DNA of 64,000 bases from Terasakiella brassicae (GTDB taxonomy: Bacteria > Pseudomonadota > Alphaproteobacteria > Rhodospirillales > Terasakiellaceae): contig NZ_BMHV01000001.1 of NCBI RefSeq assembly GCF_014641495.1, positions 124,001-188,000 on the forward strand, given 5' to 3'. Below, piece by piece: positions 28,137-36,442 of the stretch. Made by a program: the position numbers and the translations under genes. The stretch's first letter is position 1; each line of letters starts with the position of its first letter. The notes under the pieces are model-generated. The model searched no databases, was not told where the DNA came from, and worked only from the letters and a program-made list of their open reading frames with translations.

Positions 28137-28504
28137 TAAAAGTCTTCCTCCTGAGCGTGAATATCTTCTTCTTCAATCGTGCCATATGCCTCGCGAATAC
28201 GAACGACAAGGGACAAACCCAAAGCCGTTGTTGCAACGCCAACCACGATCGCTGTCAGAATCAAGACGTGGGGAAGGGGATTTGAAAAGACCTCGAAACC
28301 TTCACCAAAAATCGGTGCGGTACCGCCCACAACTTTACCCATACTGATGTACAGAACAAAAACCGAGGTTTGAAAGATATTCAAACCAACCAGCTTTTTA
28401 ACCAGATTGCCCCGCGCAATAACTATATAAAAACCGATCATCATTAAAAAGATAACGATCCAATAGTTATAAAGGCCGGGGTTAATTATTTCGTTATACT
28501 GCAT
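28136..28504 (-). CDS. mrpC: Mrp-type antiporter subunit C (NuoK-like)
   Basis: 122-residue, three-helix protein homologous to NuoK. It keeps the GLNIFQTSVFVLYISMG block and the PHVLILTAIVVGVATTALGLSL motif that marks MrpC/MnhC. The acidic C-terminal tail (EEEDIHAQEEDF) is extra. Three bases separate it from the B subunit gene. Confidence 0.93.
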   Translation of the reverse strand: MQYNEIINPGLYNYWIVIFLMMIGFYIVIARGNLVKKLVGLNIFQTSVFVLYISMGKVVGGTAPIFGEGFEVFSNPLPHVLILTAIVVGVATTALGLSLVVRIREAYGTIEEEDIHAQEEDF

Positions 28505-28507
28505 CCT

Positions 28508-28927
28508 TTAGCGCCCCCGTCCCGCAAAGGTATAGAAAATAAGGGTCATGGCGGCAAAAACAGTTACTCCAACGCCCAGTTCAACCAGCAAAATACCATA
28601 ATGCTGACCATGTAAGGGATCATGTGCCAAAGAATTGTAATTGAGGTAATTATCCCCAACAAAAAAACTGACGACACCGACACCGGCATACAATAAAACA
28701 CCGAGTGCTGCCAGAACCTCTAACACACTGGAAGGCATAACCATTTTGGCATCATGCAGGCCGAAAATAAGGGCGTATAGAATAAAACTGGATGCAAAAA
28801 TAACACCCGCCTGAAAACCGCCCCCCGGCCCAAAATCACCATGAAATTGGACATAAAGGGCAAAGAGCAGGATAAACGGCATAAAGACTTTTGATGTCAC
28901 CCGTAAAATGGGTTTGCGTTTCATCAT
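28508..28927 (-). CDS. mrpB: Mrp-type antiporter subunit B
   Basis: 139-residue, four-helix membrane protein. FHGDFGPGGGFQAGVIFASSFILYAL (key core GPGGGFQAG, about 32-40) is the MnhB signature, and the LLVELGVGVTVFAAMTLIFY helix near the end is also conserved. Overlaps the MrpA-tail gene by four bases. Confidence 0.94.
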   Translation of the reverse strand: MMKRKPILRVTSKVFMPFILLFALYVQFHGDFGPGGGFQAGVIFASSFILYALIFGLHDAKMVMPSSVLEVLAALGVLLYAGVGVVSFFVGDNYLNYNSLAHDPLHGQHYGILLVELGVGVTVFAAMTLIFYTFAGRGR

Positions 28928-29478
28928 GCGTCATCCTCCTGTTCTTCCAGATCTGCCAAGGTCGGGGCATCATTGTCTTTTCGCCGACGTCGCGTTGCCA
29001 ACAGAATTAACACCCCGACCAGTGCCGTAAAGACCACTGTTGTTTCGCCCAAGGTGTCGAACCCCCGATAAGAGGCCAGAACAGACGTTACAACGTTGGG
29101 CATGCCAACTTCACCTTCTGAATCCAGCAGATAACGCGGCGCAACATGATGATGTACAGGCGCATTCGGATCACCATAATCTGGCATATCCAACGTTCCA
29201 TATATCAACGCAATACCGGTTGAAAAAACGACAACAAGAGGGAGCCAAAAGGTCCGAGAGGATTTCTTTTCGCTTTTTTCTTCACGCGATGTCAGCGCAA
29301 GCGTGCCCAGCATTAGCACGGTGGAAATCCCCGCACCAACGGCTGCTTCTGTAAAGGCGACATCCACGGCGTCCAAGTTTACAAACATTTGTGCCGACAG
29401 CAAACTGTATATGCCGCCGAGCATGACCACTGTAAACAAATTCTTTATGCGCAGGATAACGATTGCCGTTACTGCCAT
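28924..29478 (-). CDS. MrpA C-terminal-like subunit (MbhD-MbhE type, DUF4040)
   Basis: At least 184 residues covering what is the C-terminal tail of MrpA in other Mrp complexes: an MbhD-like part (LGGIYSLLSAQMFVNLDAVDVAFTEAAVG, core DVAFTEAAVG) and an MbhE-like part (about 80-170, ending in YRGFDTLGETTVVFTALVGV). The annotated ATG at 29478 cuts the first helix in two and has no ribosome-binding site. The frame stays open for 12 more codons to an ATA at 29514, seven bases after AAGGAG, with no ATG, GTG or TTG between. The true start may therefore be non-canonical (see findings). No MrpA N-terminal pump domain is fused to it. Confidence 0.88.
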   Translation of the reverse strand: MAVTAIVILRIKNLFTVVMLGGIYSLLSAQMFVNLDAVDVAFTEAAVGAGISTVLMLGTLALTSREEKSEKKSSRTFWLPLVVVFSTGIALIYGTLDMPDYGDPNAPVHHHVAPRYLLDSEGEVGMPNVVTSVLASYRGFDTLGETTVVFTALVGVLILLATRRRRKDNDAPTLADLEEQEDDA

Positions 29479-29507
29479 AAAGAATAGTAAGACTATGTCA
29501 ATAATCT

Positions 29508-29867
29508 CTAATATGACTTGTCTCCTTCATCTTTCAGGGCGCCTTCCAATTCGACACCTTCTTTAAGAAGTGGTTTGGCACCATCAGCCATTGCCGCACG
29601 AACAAGTGCATGACTTGAAACCGGACTTGTGAAAAAAAGTGCAAGCCCGATCATAACAAGTTTGACCAGAACCAGGTTAAATCCATCTGATTGAAACATA
29701 AGACCTATTAAGAGCATACCGGCACCCATTGTATCAATCATACCAGCAGCATGGGATCGGGTAAAAACATCAGGCAACCGTATGACACCGATTGCACCAA
29801 TCAAAATGATGGCACTACCCAACAAAATAAAAAACCAGCTCAAACCGGTGAGGATCATCTCAATCAT
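29508..29867 (-). CDS. mrpG: Mrp-type antiporter subunit G
   Basis: 119 residues, three helices. LGSAIILIGAIGVIRLPDVFTRSHAAG contains the family core GVIRLPDVFTRSHAAG (about 26-41). The tail is acidic. TAATG coupling to mrpF upstream. Confidence 0.93.
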   Translation of the reverse strand: MIEMILTGLSWFFILLGSAIILIGAIGVIRLPDVFTRSHAAGMIDTMGAGMLLIGLMFQSDGFNLVLVKLVMIGLALFFTSPVSSHALVRAAMADGAKPLLKEGVELEGALKDEGDKSY

Positions 29868-30163
29868 TATGCATCCTCCTTATGGGCTTCATTTGAATCG
29901 CGGCCATCATGGCCCAAGTCTTTAAAGCTGAAATACTTTAAAACTGCAATTGTACCGATAAAGTTAATCAGCGCATAGACAAGCGCGATATCCAGAAATT
30001 CCGGGCGGCCCGCTAAAAAGCCATGAACGGCAATTAACAAAACAGTCAATGTACCGATCTTGTTCACTGCCAGAATACGATCATAGATTGTCGGTCCGAG
30101 AGAGGCGCGCACCAATCCTAACGCAATCGCGATTAAGATTGCGACAACAGCTGCAATATACAT
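29867..30163 (-). CDS. mrpF: Mrp-type antiporter subunit F
   Basis: 98 residues with three helices. The conserved GPTIYDRILAVN motif (about 28-39) and DIALVYALINFIGTIAVLKYF (about 56-76) identify MnhF/MrpF. Start overlaps the mrpE stop (TGATG). The charged tail (GHDGRDSNEAHKEDA) is cytoplasmic or periplasmic and not conserved. Confidence 0.93.
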   Translation of the reverse strand: MYIAAVVAILIAIALGLVRASLGPTIYDRILAVNKIGTLTVLLIAVHGFLAGRPEFLDIALVYALINFIGTIAVLKYFSFKDLGHDGRDSNEAHKEDA

Positions 30164-30651
30164 CAGTACTTGCCCTCCATCTCACCTTTGACCTGACAAA
30201 CGCGTCGGTCCATCTCGCCACTGAGTACATCCTTGGCCCCCTGAATGGTCAGCGCGTGTACTTCTAAAATACCATCTTCAAGATTTACCGTAACGGTTCC
30301 CGGTGTCAACGTAATGGAATTGGCATAGATCACCTGACCTAATTCACGTTTTTGATTGGCTTTGGTTTTAAACATCACCGGACTGATCGGCAGTTTCGGT
30401 GACAGGATAACTTTCGCGACATCGATATTCGCTTTAACAATCTCCCAGGATAACCACGCCCAGTAAGGTAGAATCTTGAGAGAGAGATGAGATGGGTGTC
30501 CTTCATGGTCGATTACATCCATACGATGGGCGATGTAAACGACAAGCGTACAGGAAACCGCCCCGAACCCGAGCAACAAAGGCTCGGTATGTCCGGAAAG
30601 CAGAAACCAGAAGGCATACAAAAAGACCCAAAGGCTAATAGAGTTTGCCAC
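30163..30651 (-). CDS. mrpE: Mrp-type antiporter subunit E
   Basis: 162 residues. Two N-terminal helices are followed by the soluble domain with YANSITLTPGTVTVNLEDG (about 108-126), the MnhE signature. GTG start with AGGGGA seven bases upstream. First gene of the operon E-F-G-A'-B-C-D-D-x-D, the order of the archaeal membrane hydrogenase (Mbh) cation module. The promoter should lie in the 278-base gap to the right. Confidence 0.92.
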   Translation of the reverse strand: MANSISLWVFLYAFWFLLSGHTEPLLLGFGAVSCTLVVYIAHRMDVIDHEGHPSHLSLKILPYWAWLSWEIVKANIDVAKVILSPKLPISPVMFKTKANQKRELGQVIYANSITLTPGTVTVNLEDGILEVHALTIQGAKDVLSGEMDRRVCQVKGEMEGKY

Positions 30652-30929
30652 AGGATTTCCCCTGACTGTGTTATTATGGTTCGTTAGTCTGAAGGAACTC
30701 AGACCGATGCATCAGTTGCTAAAAGATAACAATTCGTTAAGGGATATCAATATCTAAAACGCCCTGTTGAATGCCTGATCATGCAAGAAGGCCATTTTCT
30801 TTGCTTTTTGAGGCAGTTTCTACCGGATTTTACGTAATACGAAGGATCAAGCTTATTATTCAACTTGCTAATCCCCGCTTATGTTTGTTTAAATATTATC
30901 GAAATTCCAATGGATTCGGAGTATTCCCC

Positions 30930-31379
30930 TTGAAAAAATGTGGTCTTTTCCTTTGCTGTCTTTTGATTGTTCTTAGTTTTATCTTCTTGTCCCAGGCAAC
31001 GCAAGCCGCCGGTAGTGGGACACTGAAAATAAAAACGCAAACCGGTACAGTTCAATTCAAGGTGGAGTACGCGATTACACCGGCAGAAAAAGCAAAAGGA
31101 CTTATGTATCGGACCTCGCTTCCTCAAAACACGGGCATGCTCTTTATTTATCAAAAACCGACATTGGTCACCATGTGGATGAAAAACACCCCCATATCGC
31201 TGGATATGTTTTTCATAAACAGAATGGGGCGTATTCGATATATAGAGGAAAAAACCCAGCCGAATTCCACCCGCCAAATCCATTCAGGAGGGCAGGTTTC
31301 AGCCGTTTTGGAACTTCCGGCAGGGTCAGCGGAAAACCACGGAATTAAAGTTGGCGATCTCGTGATTTTACCAAACTGA
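30930..31379 (+). CDS. Secreted DUF192 protein
   Basis: About 149 residues including a signal peptide (1-28, ending ATQAAG). The DUF192 core is clear: LKIKTQTGTVQFKVEYAITPAEKAKGLMYRTSLPQNTGMLF (core KGLMYRTSLPQNTGMLF) then MWMKNTPISLDMFFI. I choose the TTG at 30930, eight bases after CGGAG, because the signal peptide starts there; the longer frame to 30771 would bury it. Function of the family is not established. A tRNA-Pro gene follows. Confidence 0.85.
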   Translation: MKKCGLFLCCLLIVLSFIFLSQATQAAGSGTLKIKTQTGTVQFKVEYAITPAEKAKGLMYRTSLPQNTGMLFIYQKPTLVTMWMKNTPISLDMFFINRMGRIRYIEEKTQPNSTRQIHSGGQVSAVLELPAGSAENHGIKVGDLVILPN

Positions 31380-31398
31380 TTTTTTTTTAATTTTTATC

Positions 31399-31427
31399 TT
31401 GCAAAATGATCGGAAACTTCATAGGTT
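31399..31427 (+). promoter_or_regulatory. Candidate promoter for tRNA-Pro
   Basis: TTGCAA (31399-31404), 17-base spacer, TAGGTT (31422-31427), about ten bases before the tRNA. Spacing is good, the -10 is weak. Confidence 0.35.
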
Positions 31428-31436
31428 TCGCCCCGT

Positions 31437-31513
31437 CGGGGAGTAGCGCAGCCTGGTAGCGCACGTGCTTTGGGTGCATGGGGTCGCAGGTTCAATTCCT
31501 GTCTCCCCGACCA
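31437..31513 (+). tRNA. tRNA-Pro (TGG)
   Basis: 77 bases including an encoded CCA. Acceptor CGGGGAG pairs with CTCCCCG, the T loop reads GGTTCAATTCC, and the anticodon loop CTTTGGGTG shows TGG. No intron or mismatch in the acceptor stem. Confidence 0.96.
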
Positions 31514-31693
31514 GCTTTTTTTAAAGCTTATTTTTTACATATTCTGCATTTTGAATATTTTCTTCCAACGCTCCCTCTTAAATCCATATTTTTGCGCAAC
31601 AAAAGCAATTTTTATTTGACGCCGTGACGAGATTGGGGCATTCACCCAAGACTGCTGATACAATTGGCTAAAAGATATGGAAGGTGTTTGACT

Positions 31694-31990
31694 ATGGACG
31701 TTCGTATTTACCAACCCGCCAAGAATGCCATGCAATCCGGTCGCGCAAAAACAAAGACCTGGATTTTGGAATTCATGCCCATCGCTGCGGAACGCGCAGA
31801 TGACCTTATGGGCTGGACAGGCGGTGGCGATACCCGCAAACAGCTGCAAATGAAATTTGAAAACAAAGAGCAAGCCATTGCCTTTGCCAAGAAAAAAGGG
31901 CTTTCTTACGTTGTAAAAGAACCCAAAACACGCAAATTGCAGATTAAAAATTATGCGGATAACTTCGCCCTTAACCGCATCGTTTACTAA
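31694..31990 (+). CDS. NDUFS4-like complex I accessory subunit
   Basis: 98 residues of the ETC complex I 18-kDa/NDUFS4 family. VRIYQPAKNAMQSGRAKTKTWILEF (core MQSGRAKTKTW), the DLMGWTGGGDTRKQL segment and the KKKGLSYVVKEP motif are the family hallmarks. In mitochondria NDUFS4 stabilises the NADH-oxidising arm; alphaproteobacterial complex I carries the same subunit. The gene is not in the nuo operon but lies between tRNA-Pro and tRNA-Arg. ATG at 31694 has GGAAGGTG upstream. Confidence 0.93.
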   Translation: MDVRIYQPAKNAMQSGRAKTKTWILEFMPIAAERADDLMGWTGGGDTRKQLQMKFENKEQAIAFAKKKGLSYVVKEPKTRKLQIKNYADNFALNRIVY

Positions 31991-32012
31991 TCAACACCTC
32001 TGAACGGCTTTA

Positions 32013-32089
32013 GCGCCCATAGCTCAGCTGGATAGAGCATCCGCCTTCTAAGCGGACGGTCGAGGGTTCGAATCCTTCTGGGCGCGCCA
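32013..32089 (+). tRNA. tRNA-Arg (TCT)
   Basis: 77 bases with encoded CCA. Acceptor GCGCCCA pairs with TGGGCGC; anticodon stem CCGCC/GGCGG-type with loop TTCTAAG gives TCT. D and T loops are normal. Confidence 0.95.
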
Positions 32090-32098
32090 GCGATAAGA

Positions 32099-32139
32099 AA
32101 ACCTAAGATGAGTATATTATGCCATCTTAGGTTTTTTTT
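32099..32139 (+). terminator. Intrinsic terminator after tRNA-Arg
   Basis: AAACCTAAGATG (32099-32110), 12-base loop, CATCTTAGGTTT (32123-32134) and a run of eight T. A perfect 12-base-pair stem. Confidence 0.9.
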
Positions 32140-32233
32140 ATGATCTTATTTGGATCATAAAGCGTTTTTTATTTGAACTCTCCTAGATTGTCATCGACAA
32201 TATTGCCTTGGCGCGAGAAATTGGCGATTATCG

Positions 32234-32842
32234 ATGAAAAACAGATTAAAAACCATCGAGATCACAAAAAAATATATAGATGCATTTAACCGACGTGATC
32301 TTAAAACTATTGAAGAAATGCTGGATGAACGCGATGTATGTTTCGTCAGGCAGGCCGAACCGACAATACTGGGTCGAGAAGCCATTTTAAACCGGACTCG
32401 CAAGAGTTTGGGTAAGCTTGATCGCCAAGGCCATCAATTGCATATGATCAATGCGATTATAGATGTTAAAGGTATTGCAGCGCACCCTTGCATGTTAGGC
32501 ATAATGGATGGAGAGCGTCACTGTGTTGTGGTGCTTGGTTGCCATAATAATGGACATATCGCTTCTATCTCCATTCTTGTTACCAAAGATTTTTTGCAAA
32601 AAGCCCGCCCGCTGGAACCAGCCGCACCAAGCGAAATTGCTGAGCTGCACAGCATGAAATCCAAATTGACCCATGAAGAACTGGCACAACGGCGTGAAAA
32701 CTTGACGGAAAAAGCCATTCATCTACAGGAACGGCTCAAAACAGAAGGCCCGACAAACGAACTGATGGGGAAGTTTGACCGGCTGCAAGATGCCCAGAAA
32801 AAATTAAAACAAGATGAATACGATATACTTTATCAGGACTAA
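32234..32842 (+). CDS. NTF2-like (SnoaL/DUF4440-type) protein with helical tail
   Basis: 202 residues. The N-terminal half (1-120) resembles the cone-shaped NTF2 fold: TKKYIDAFNRRDLKTIEEML helix, VCFVRQAEPTILGREAILN strand and turn, and a last strand GHIASISILVTKDF. The C-terminal 70 residues are strongly helical and charged (HEELAQRRENLTEKAIHLQ, then FDRLQDAQKKLKQDEYD) and may form a coiled coil. No signal peptide. I cannot assign a function. It directly precedes the GGDEF-EAL gene with a 63-base gap, so co-transcription is possible. Confidence 0.72.
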   Translation: MKNRLKTIEITKKYIDAFNRRDLKTIEEMLDERDVCFVRQAEPTILGREAILNRTRKSLGKLDRQGHQLHMINAIIDVKGIAAHPCMLGIMDGERHCVVVLGCHNNGHIASISILVTKDFLQKARPLEPAAPSEIAELHSMKSKLTHEELAQRRENLTEKAIHLQERLKTEGPTNELMGKFDRLQDAQKKLKQDEYDILYQD

Positions 32843-32905
32843 ACACCATCCAAGTCCTGTGCATAAATGGCGCTCAAAAACAATTAAAGGTTTTAAACAA
32901 TACCA

Positions 32906-34831
32906 ATGAAAAAATTGATCAACCTTATCACTGTCTTTATATTTACGGTTCCTTTCATAATCTCTTTACTTATTTTTTCTGATCATTTTGCCTTTGCTCA
33001 AGATGTAAAAAATATTGATTATTTACAATCTGTTATTGCACAACAAGAGGCCGTCATATCAGAAAAAAATCGTCAGATTTATTTGATTTCCATAGGCGGT
33101 TTTCTCAGTATGAGTACGGTTATTGCGTATCTTTGTTACCTTTTAAGACGACGTCATAATGATGAAAAGCAACTGAGACTCGCTTCATCCGTATTTGAAA
33201 ATGCCATTGAAGCCGTTGTCGTTACCGATACCCGCGCCGTTATCCAAACCGTCAACAAAGCCTTTAGCGACATCACAGGCTTTAGCCGCGAAGAAGCCAC
33301 CGGGCAACCGATGGGGATTTTAAATTCCGGTTATCACGATAAAAGTTTTTACGATGAAATGTATGAAAGCCTGCAAGCTAATGGGGAGTGGGAAGGCGAA
33401 ATTTGGAACCGGCGCAAAGATGCCAGTGTTTACCCGGAACATCTGACGATTACAACGTTGCAAGATCACAAAGGTGCACAAGAAGGCTACGTGGCCCTTT
33501 TCACAGATATTACCAAGCGCAAAGAAGCGGAAGCACGCATCAAACATCAGGCCAATTACGATCCTTTGACTGAACTGGCAAACCGCAATCTTCTGATTGA
33601 TCGTTTAACCCGCGCTGTTTACCGGGCAGAAGGCAATGCAAGCGAAGTCGCGTTCTTACTTATTGATCTTGATCGTTTTAAAATCGTCAATGATACCTTC
33701 GGTCATCCCATCGCGGATGAATTATTAAAACTGGTTGGTGGGCGTTTACGCGATCTAACGAAAAAATCAGACACCTGCGCCCGTCTTGGTGGCGATGAAT
33801 TTGGCATCGTTCTCACCGATATCACCGATCTTTACAGTATAGAAGAAATCCTCGTTAAAATACTTCAGGAACTTGCGAAGCCTTATCGTCTGGAAAATCA
33901 GGAAGCCTTTATTTCTGCGAGTATCGGCGTTGCGTTGTATCCCAGTGACGGGCAAGATGCCCTCACATTGCTGAAAAATGCAGAGAGTGCGATGTACCGG
34001 GCAAAAGACAAAGGGCGTAATAACTTTCAATTTTTCACAGAAGCCATTGATCTGGAAGCACAACGCCTTTTGGAACTGGAAAATGCCCTGCATCTGGCAT
34101 TGGAACGCAACGAATTTATCGTGAATTACCAGCCGATTGTCTCTTTATCCGACCCCGGCACCATCAATTGCGAGGCCCTCATTCGCTGGCAACATCCCAC
34201 CAAAGGCTTAATCGCCCCGTCAGAATTCATACCATTGGCAGAAGAAGCCGGCTTGATCGTCCCTATCGGGGAATGGGTTTTACGAGAATCCTGTAAAGAA
34301 GCCGCAAGCTGGATGAAGCTCAGTGAAAATTCACCTAAAATATCGGTGAATTGCTCCACCCGTCAGTTTCAACGCGTTGATATGGCCGATCTTGTCACAC
34401 AGGTTTTAAAAGAAACCGGATTACCGGCAGAAAAACTCTGTCTCGAAATTACAGAAAGCCTGATTATCAAAGATGATGACGATGATATACAGAACCAACT
34501 GGAAAGACTAAATGAGATGGGCGTTGCGCTCAGTATTGATGATTTTGGAACCGGATATTCATCTTTGAGTTACCTGAAACGTTTTCCGATTTCGACACTT
34601 AAAATTGATCGATCCTTCATTTCCGACGTCAACGCCCAAGAAGATGAAGGTGCCTTGGTTGCCGCCATTCTTTCAATGGCAGAAAGCCTGAAATTAAAGG
34701 TCGTCGCAGAAGGGGTTGAAAATGCACATCAACAGAATTTTTTGAAAGAACGCGACTGTTCCTTCATTCAGGGGTTTCACTGTTCAAAACCCCTGTCCGG
34801 TGAGGAATTCAGGAAGTTCTTGAAAAAATAA
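32906..34831 (+). CDS. Membrane PAS-GGDEF-EAL cyclic-di-GMP protein
   Basis: 641 residues. Signal-type helix (5-30), short periplasmic part, TM helix (58-80), PAS domain (about 92-210), GGDEF domain with intact GGDEF at 295-299, and EAL domain with EALIRW at 423-428, DDFGTGYSSLSYLKRFP and KIDRSFI. Both catalytic signatures are complete, so it could make and degrade cyclic di-GMP. The product-inhibition I-site RxxD is replaced by KKSD (286-289), which may weaken feedback inhibition. The PAS domain and periplasmic loop are the likely sensors. Confidence 0.95.
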   Translation: MKKLINLITVFIFTVPFIISLLIFSDHFAFAQDVKNIDYLQSVIAQQEAVISEKNRQIYLISIGGFLSMSTVIAYLCYLLRRRHNDEKQLRLASSVFENAIEAVVVTDTRAVIQTVNKAFSDITGFSREEATGQPMGILNSGYHDKSFYDEMYESLQANGEWEGEIWNRRKDASVYPEHLTITTLQDHKGAQEGYVALFTDITKRKEAEARIKHQANYDPLTELANRNLLIDRLTRAVYRAEGNASEVAFLLIDLDRFKIVNDTFGHPIADELLKLVGGRLRDLTKKSDTCARLGGDEFGIVLTDITDLYSIEEILVKILQELAKPYRLENQEAFISASIGVALYPSDGQDALTLLKNAESAMYRAKDKGRNNFQFFTEAIDLEAQRLLELENALHLALERNEFIVNYQPIVSLSDPGTINCEALIRWQHPTKGLIAPSEFIPLAEEAGLIVPIGEWVLRESCKEAASWMKLSENSPKISVNCSTRQFQRVDMADLVTQVLKETGLPAEKLCLEITESLIIKDDDDDIQNQLERLNEMGVALSIDDFGTGYSSLSYLKRFPISTLKIDRSFISDVNAQEDEGALVAAILSMAESLKLKVVAEGVENAHQQNFLKERDCSFIQGFHCSKPLSGEEFRKFLKK

Positions 34832-34834
34832 AAC

Positions 34835-35125
34835 TCAGTCGCTTTTTTTGCGCCCGCCCAAGCGCAACAATGCCAAAATAGCCCAGATCGGAATAACAAT
34901 GGTTGCGCCGAGTAAAATATAAGGAACCATCCAGCGCAACCAGCCTGTGAGGGTCGCATAGGCTTTGGTAACCGTTTCGCCAAAGTTTTCCAAAATAGAT
35001 TGCGGTGTGATATCAAACCAGGACATGACCAGACCGACAATCAAGGAGACAACGGCCAATTTCAGGATCGTTTTTCCAATGGCTTGCGCTTTGGTATCCT
35101 CGTTATATTTGGTTACTTCACCCAT
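34835..35125 (-). CDS. Small membrane protein, DUF6460-like
   Basis: 96 residues with two helices (about 20-38 and 68-86). AIGKTILKLAVVSLIVGLVMSWFDI and the amphipathic middle (ENFGETVTKAYATLTGWLRW) resemble the DUF6460 group of small alphaproteobacterial inner-membrane proteins; that assignment is from memory. Ends RLGGRKKSD. Function unknown. Convergent with the GGDEF-EAL gene and upstream of the lyase gene below, in the same direction. Confidence 0.7.
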   Translation of the reverse strand: MGEVTKYNEDTKAQAIGKTILKLAVVSLIVGLVMSWFDITPQSILENFGETVTKAYATLTGWLRWMVPYILLGATIVIPIWAILALLRLGGRKKSD

Positions 35126-35175
35126 CGCATGGTACTTTCGAAAGTTATTAATCTTCAGGTTCTTATAAGGATAAC

Positions 35176-36342
35176 TTACGCCTTATTCAACCGTGCAAAG
35201 CCCTTTTCAAGATCGGCAAGCAGGTCTTCAATATTTTCCTGTCCGGCATGTATGCGCAAACACGGGCCTTTGTCCGGCCATGCGGTAACTTGACGTGCGC
35301 CTTGCGGGTTAAACGGAATGATCAAGCTTTCATAACCGCCCCAACTGTAGCCCATTGGGAAAAGTTCCATACCGTCCAACATGGCGGCAACAGCGCTATC
35401 GGTATATTTTTCATCAAGCACAATCGAAAACAGCCCGCATGCCCCGCTGAAATCACGTTTCCAGATTTCATGTCCGGGACAATCTTCAAAAGCAGGATGC
35501 AGAATACGGGTTACTTCGGGGCGCTCTTTCAACCAGTTTGCCATTTTAATTGCATTATCCTGATGAATGGCAAGTCGCGCCGGCAGGGTACGGATACCGC
35601 GTTGCGCCAGATAGCAATCATCGGGTGCTGCACAATAGCCCATGCCGTAAACATATGTTTTGACCTTTTTATAAAGGTCATCATGTAAAGCGATTGTCCC
35701 GAGCATAACATCGGAATGACCACCAATATATTTCGTTGCGGCCTGAACGGAAATATCGCATCCATTTTCAAATGCATTGAAGAAATAGCCCGCCGCCCAT
35801 GTATTATCGATAATGACAAGCACATCACGATCATGGGCTGCCTTGGCAATTGCCGGAATGTCTTGTACCTCAAAAGTTAAGGAACCGGGCGCTTCGGTAA
35901 AGACGATTTTTGTATTGTCCTGAATCAGCGCGGAAATACCCGAACCGATCATCGGATCATAATAGGTTGTTTCAACACCAAAGCCCTTGAGCACCGTATC
36001 ACAGAATTTTTTAGTCGGAAAATAGGCCGAGTCCGTCACTAAAATATGATCACCTGTTTTCACAAAAGGTAAGATAGCCCCTGTGATCGCGGCCAATCCC
36101 GATTGCACGGCAATTGCACGATCTGCCCCTTCAAGGCTGGCGACCGCTTCTTCCAAGGCTTGTGATGTTGGTGTCGCCATGCGCCCGTAATAAATGCCTT
36201 CCGTCGGGTTTTGACCAGCCTTATGCATTGCGTCCACACTTGGGAATGTCACCGTGGATGCATGGTAAACTGGCGGATTGACAATCCCAAAATTGTCTTT
36301 GGGATTGCGCCCGGCATGGAGAATACGGGTTTCTTTTTTCAT
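35176..36342 (-). CDS. Cystathionine beta-lyase-like PLP enzyme (MetC family)
   Basis: 388-residue trans-sulfuration enzyme, fold type I. The PLP lysine is in VQAATKYIGGHSDVMLG (about 202), with the YGRMATPTSQALEEAVASLEG motif near 52 and ILVTDSAYFPTKKF near 100. This is the MetC-type subgroup common in alphaproteobacteria, cleaving cystathionine to homocysteine. Methionine gamma-lyase or cystathionine gamma-synthase-like activity cannot be excluded by eye. It sits in a sulfur group with sseA and a cysteine synthase. Confidence 0.88.
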   Translation of the reverse strand: MKKETRILHAGRNPKDNFGIVNPPVYHASTVTFPSVDAMHKAGQNPTEGIYYGRMATPTSQALEEAVASLEGADRAIAVQSGLAAITGAILPFVKTGDHILVTDSAYFPTKKFCDTVLKGFGVETTYYDPMIGSGISALIQDNTKIVFTEAPGSLTFEVQDIPAIAKAAHDRDVLVIIDNTWAAGYFFNAFENGCDISVQAATKYIGGHSDVMLGTIALHDDLYKKVKTYVYGMGYCAAPDDCYLAQRGIRTLPARLAIHQDNAIKMANWLKERPEVTRILHPAFEDCPGHEIWKRDFSGACGLFSIVLDEKYTDSAVAAMLDGMELFPMGYSWGGYESLIIPFNPQGARQVTAWPDKGPCLRIHAGQENIEDLLADLEKGFARLNKA

Positions 36343-36393
36343 GGCGAATAGACCTTGTTTGTATTCGGATCAGGACAAACTACACAGAAAAAC

Positions 36394-36424
36394 AAAACCC
36401 CGCAATGTCACATGCAGGGTTTTT
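36394..36424 (-). terminator. Candidate terminator after sseA
   Basis: AAACCCCGCA and TGCAGGGTTT form a hairpin with one mismatch, with short A/T runs on both sides. On the minus strand it follows sseA and precedes the MetC-type gene. Confidence 0.5.
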
Positions 36425-36442
36425 AAAGCTATTCCAATTTTT

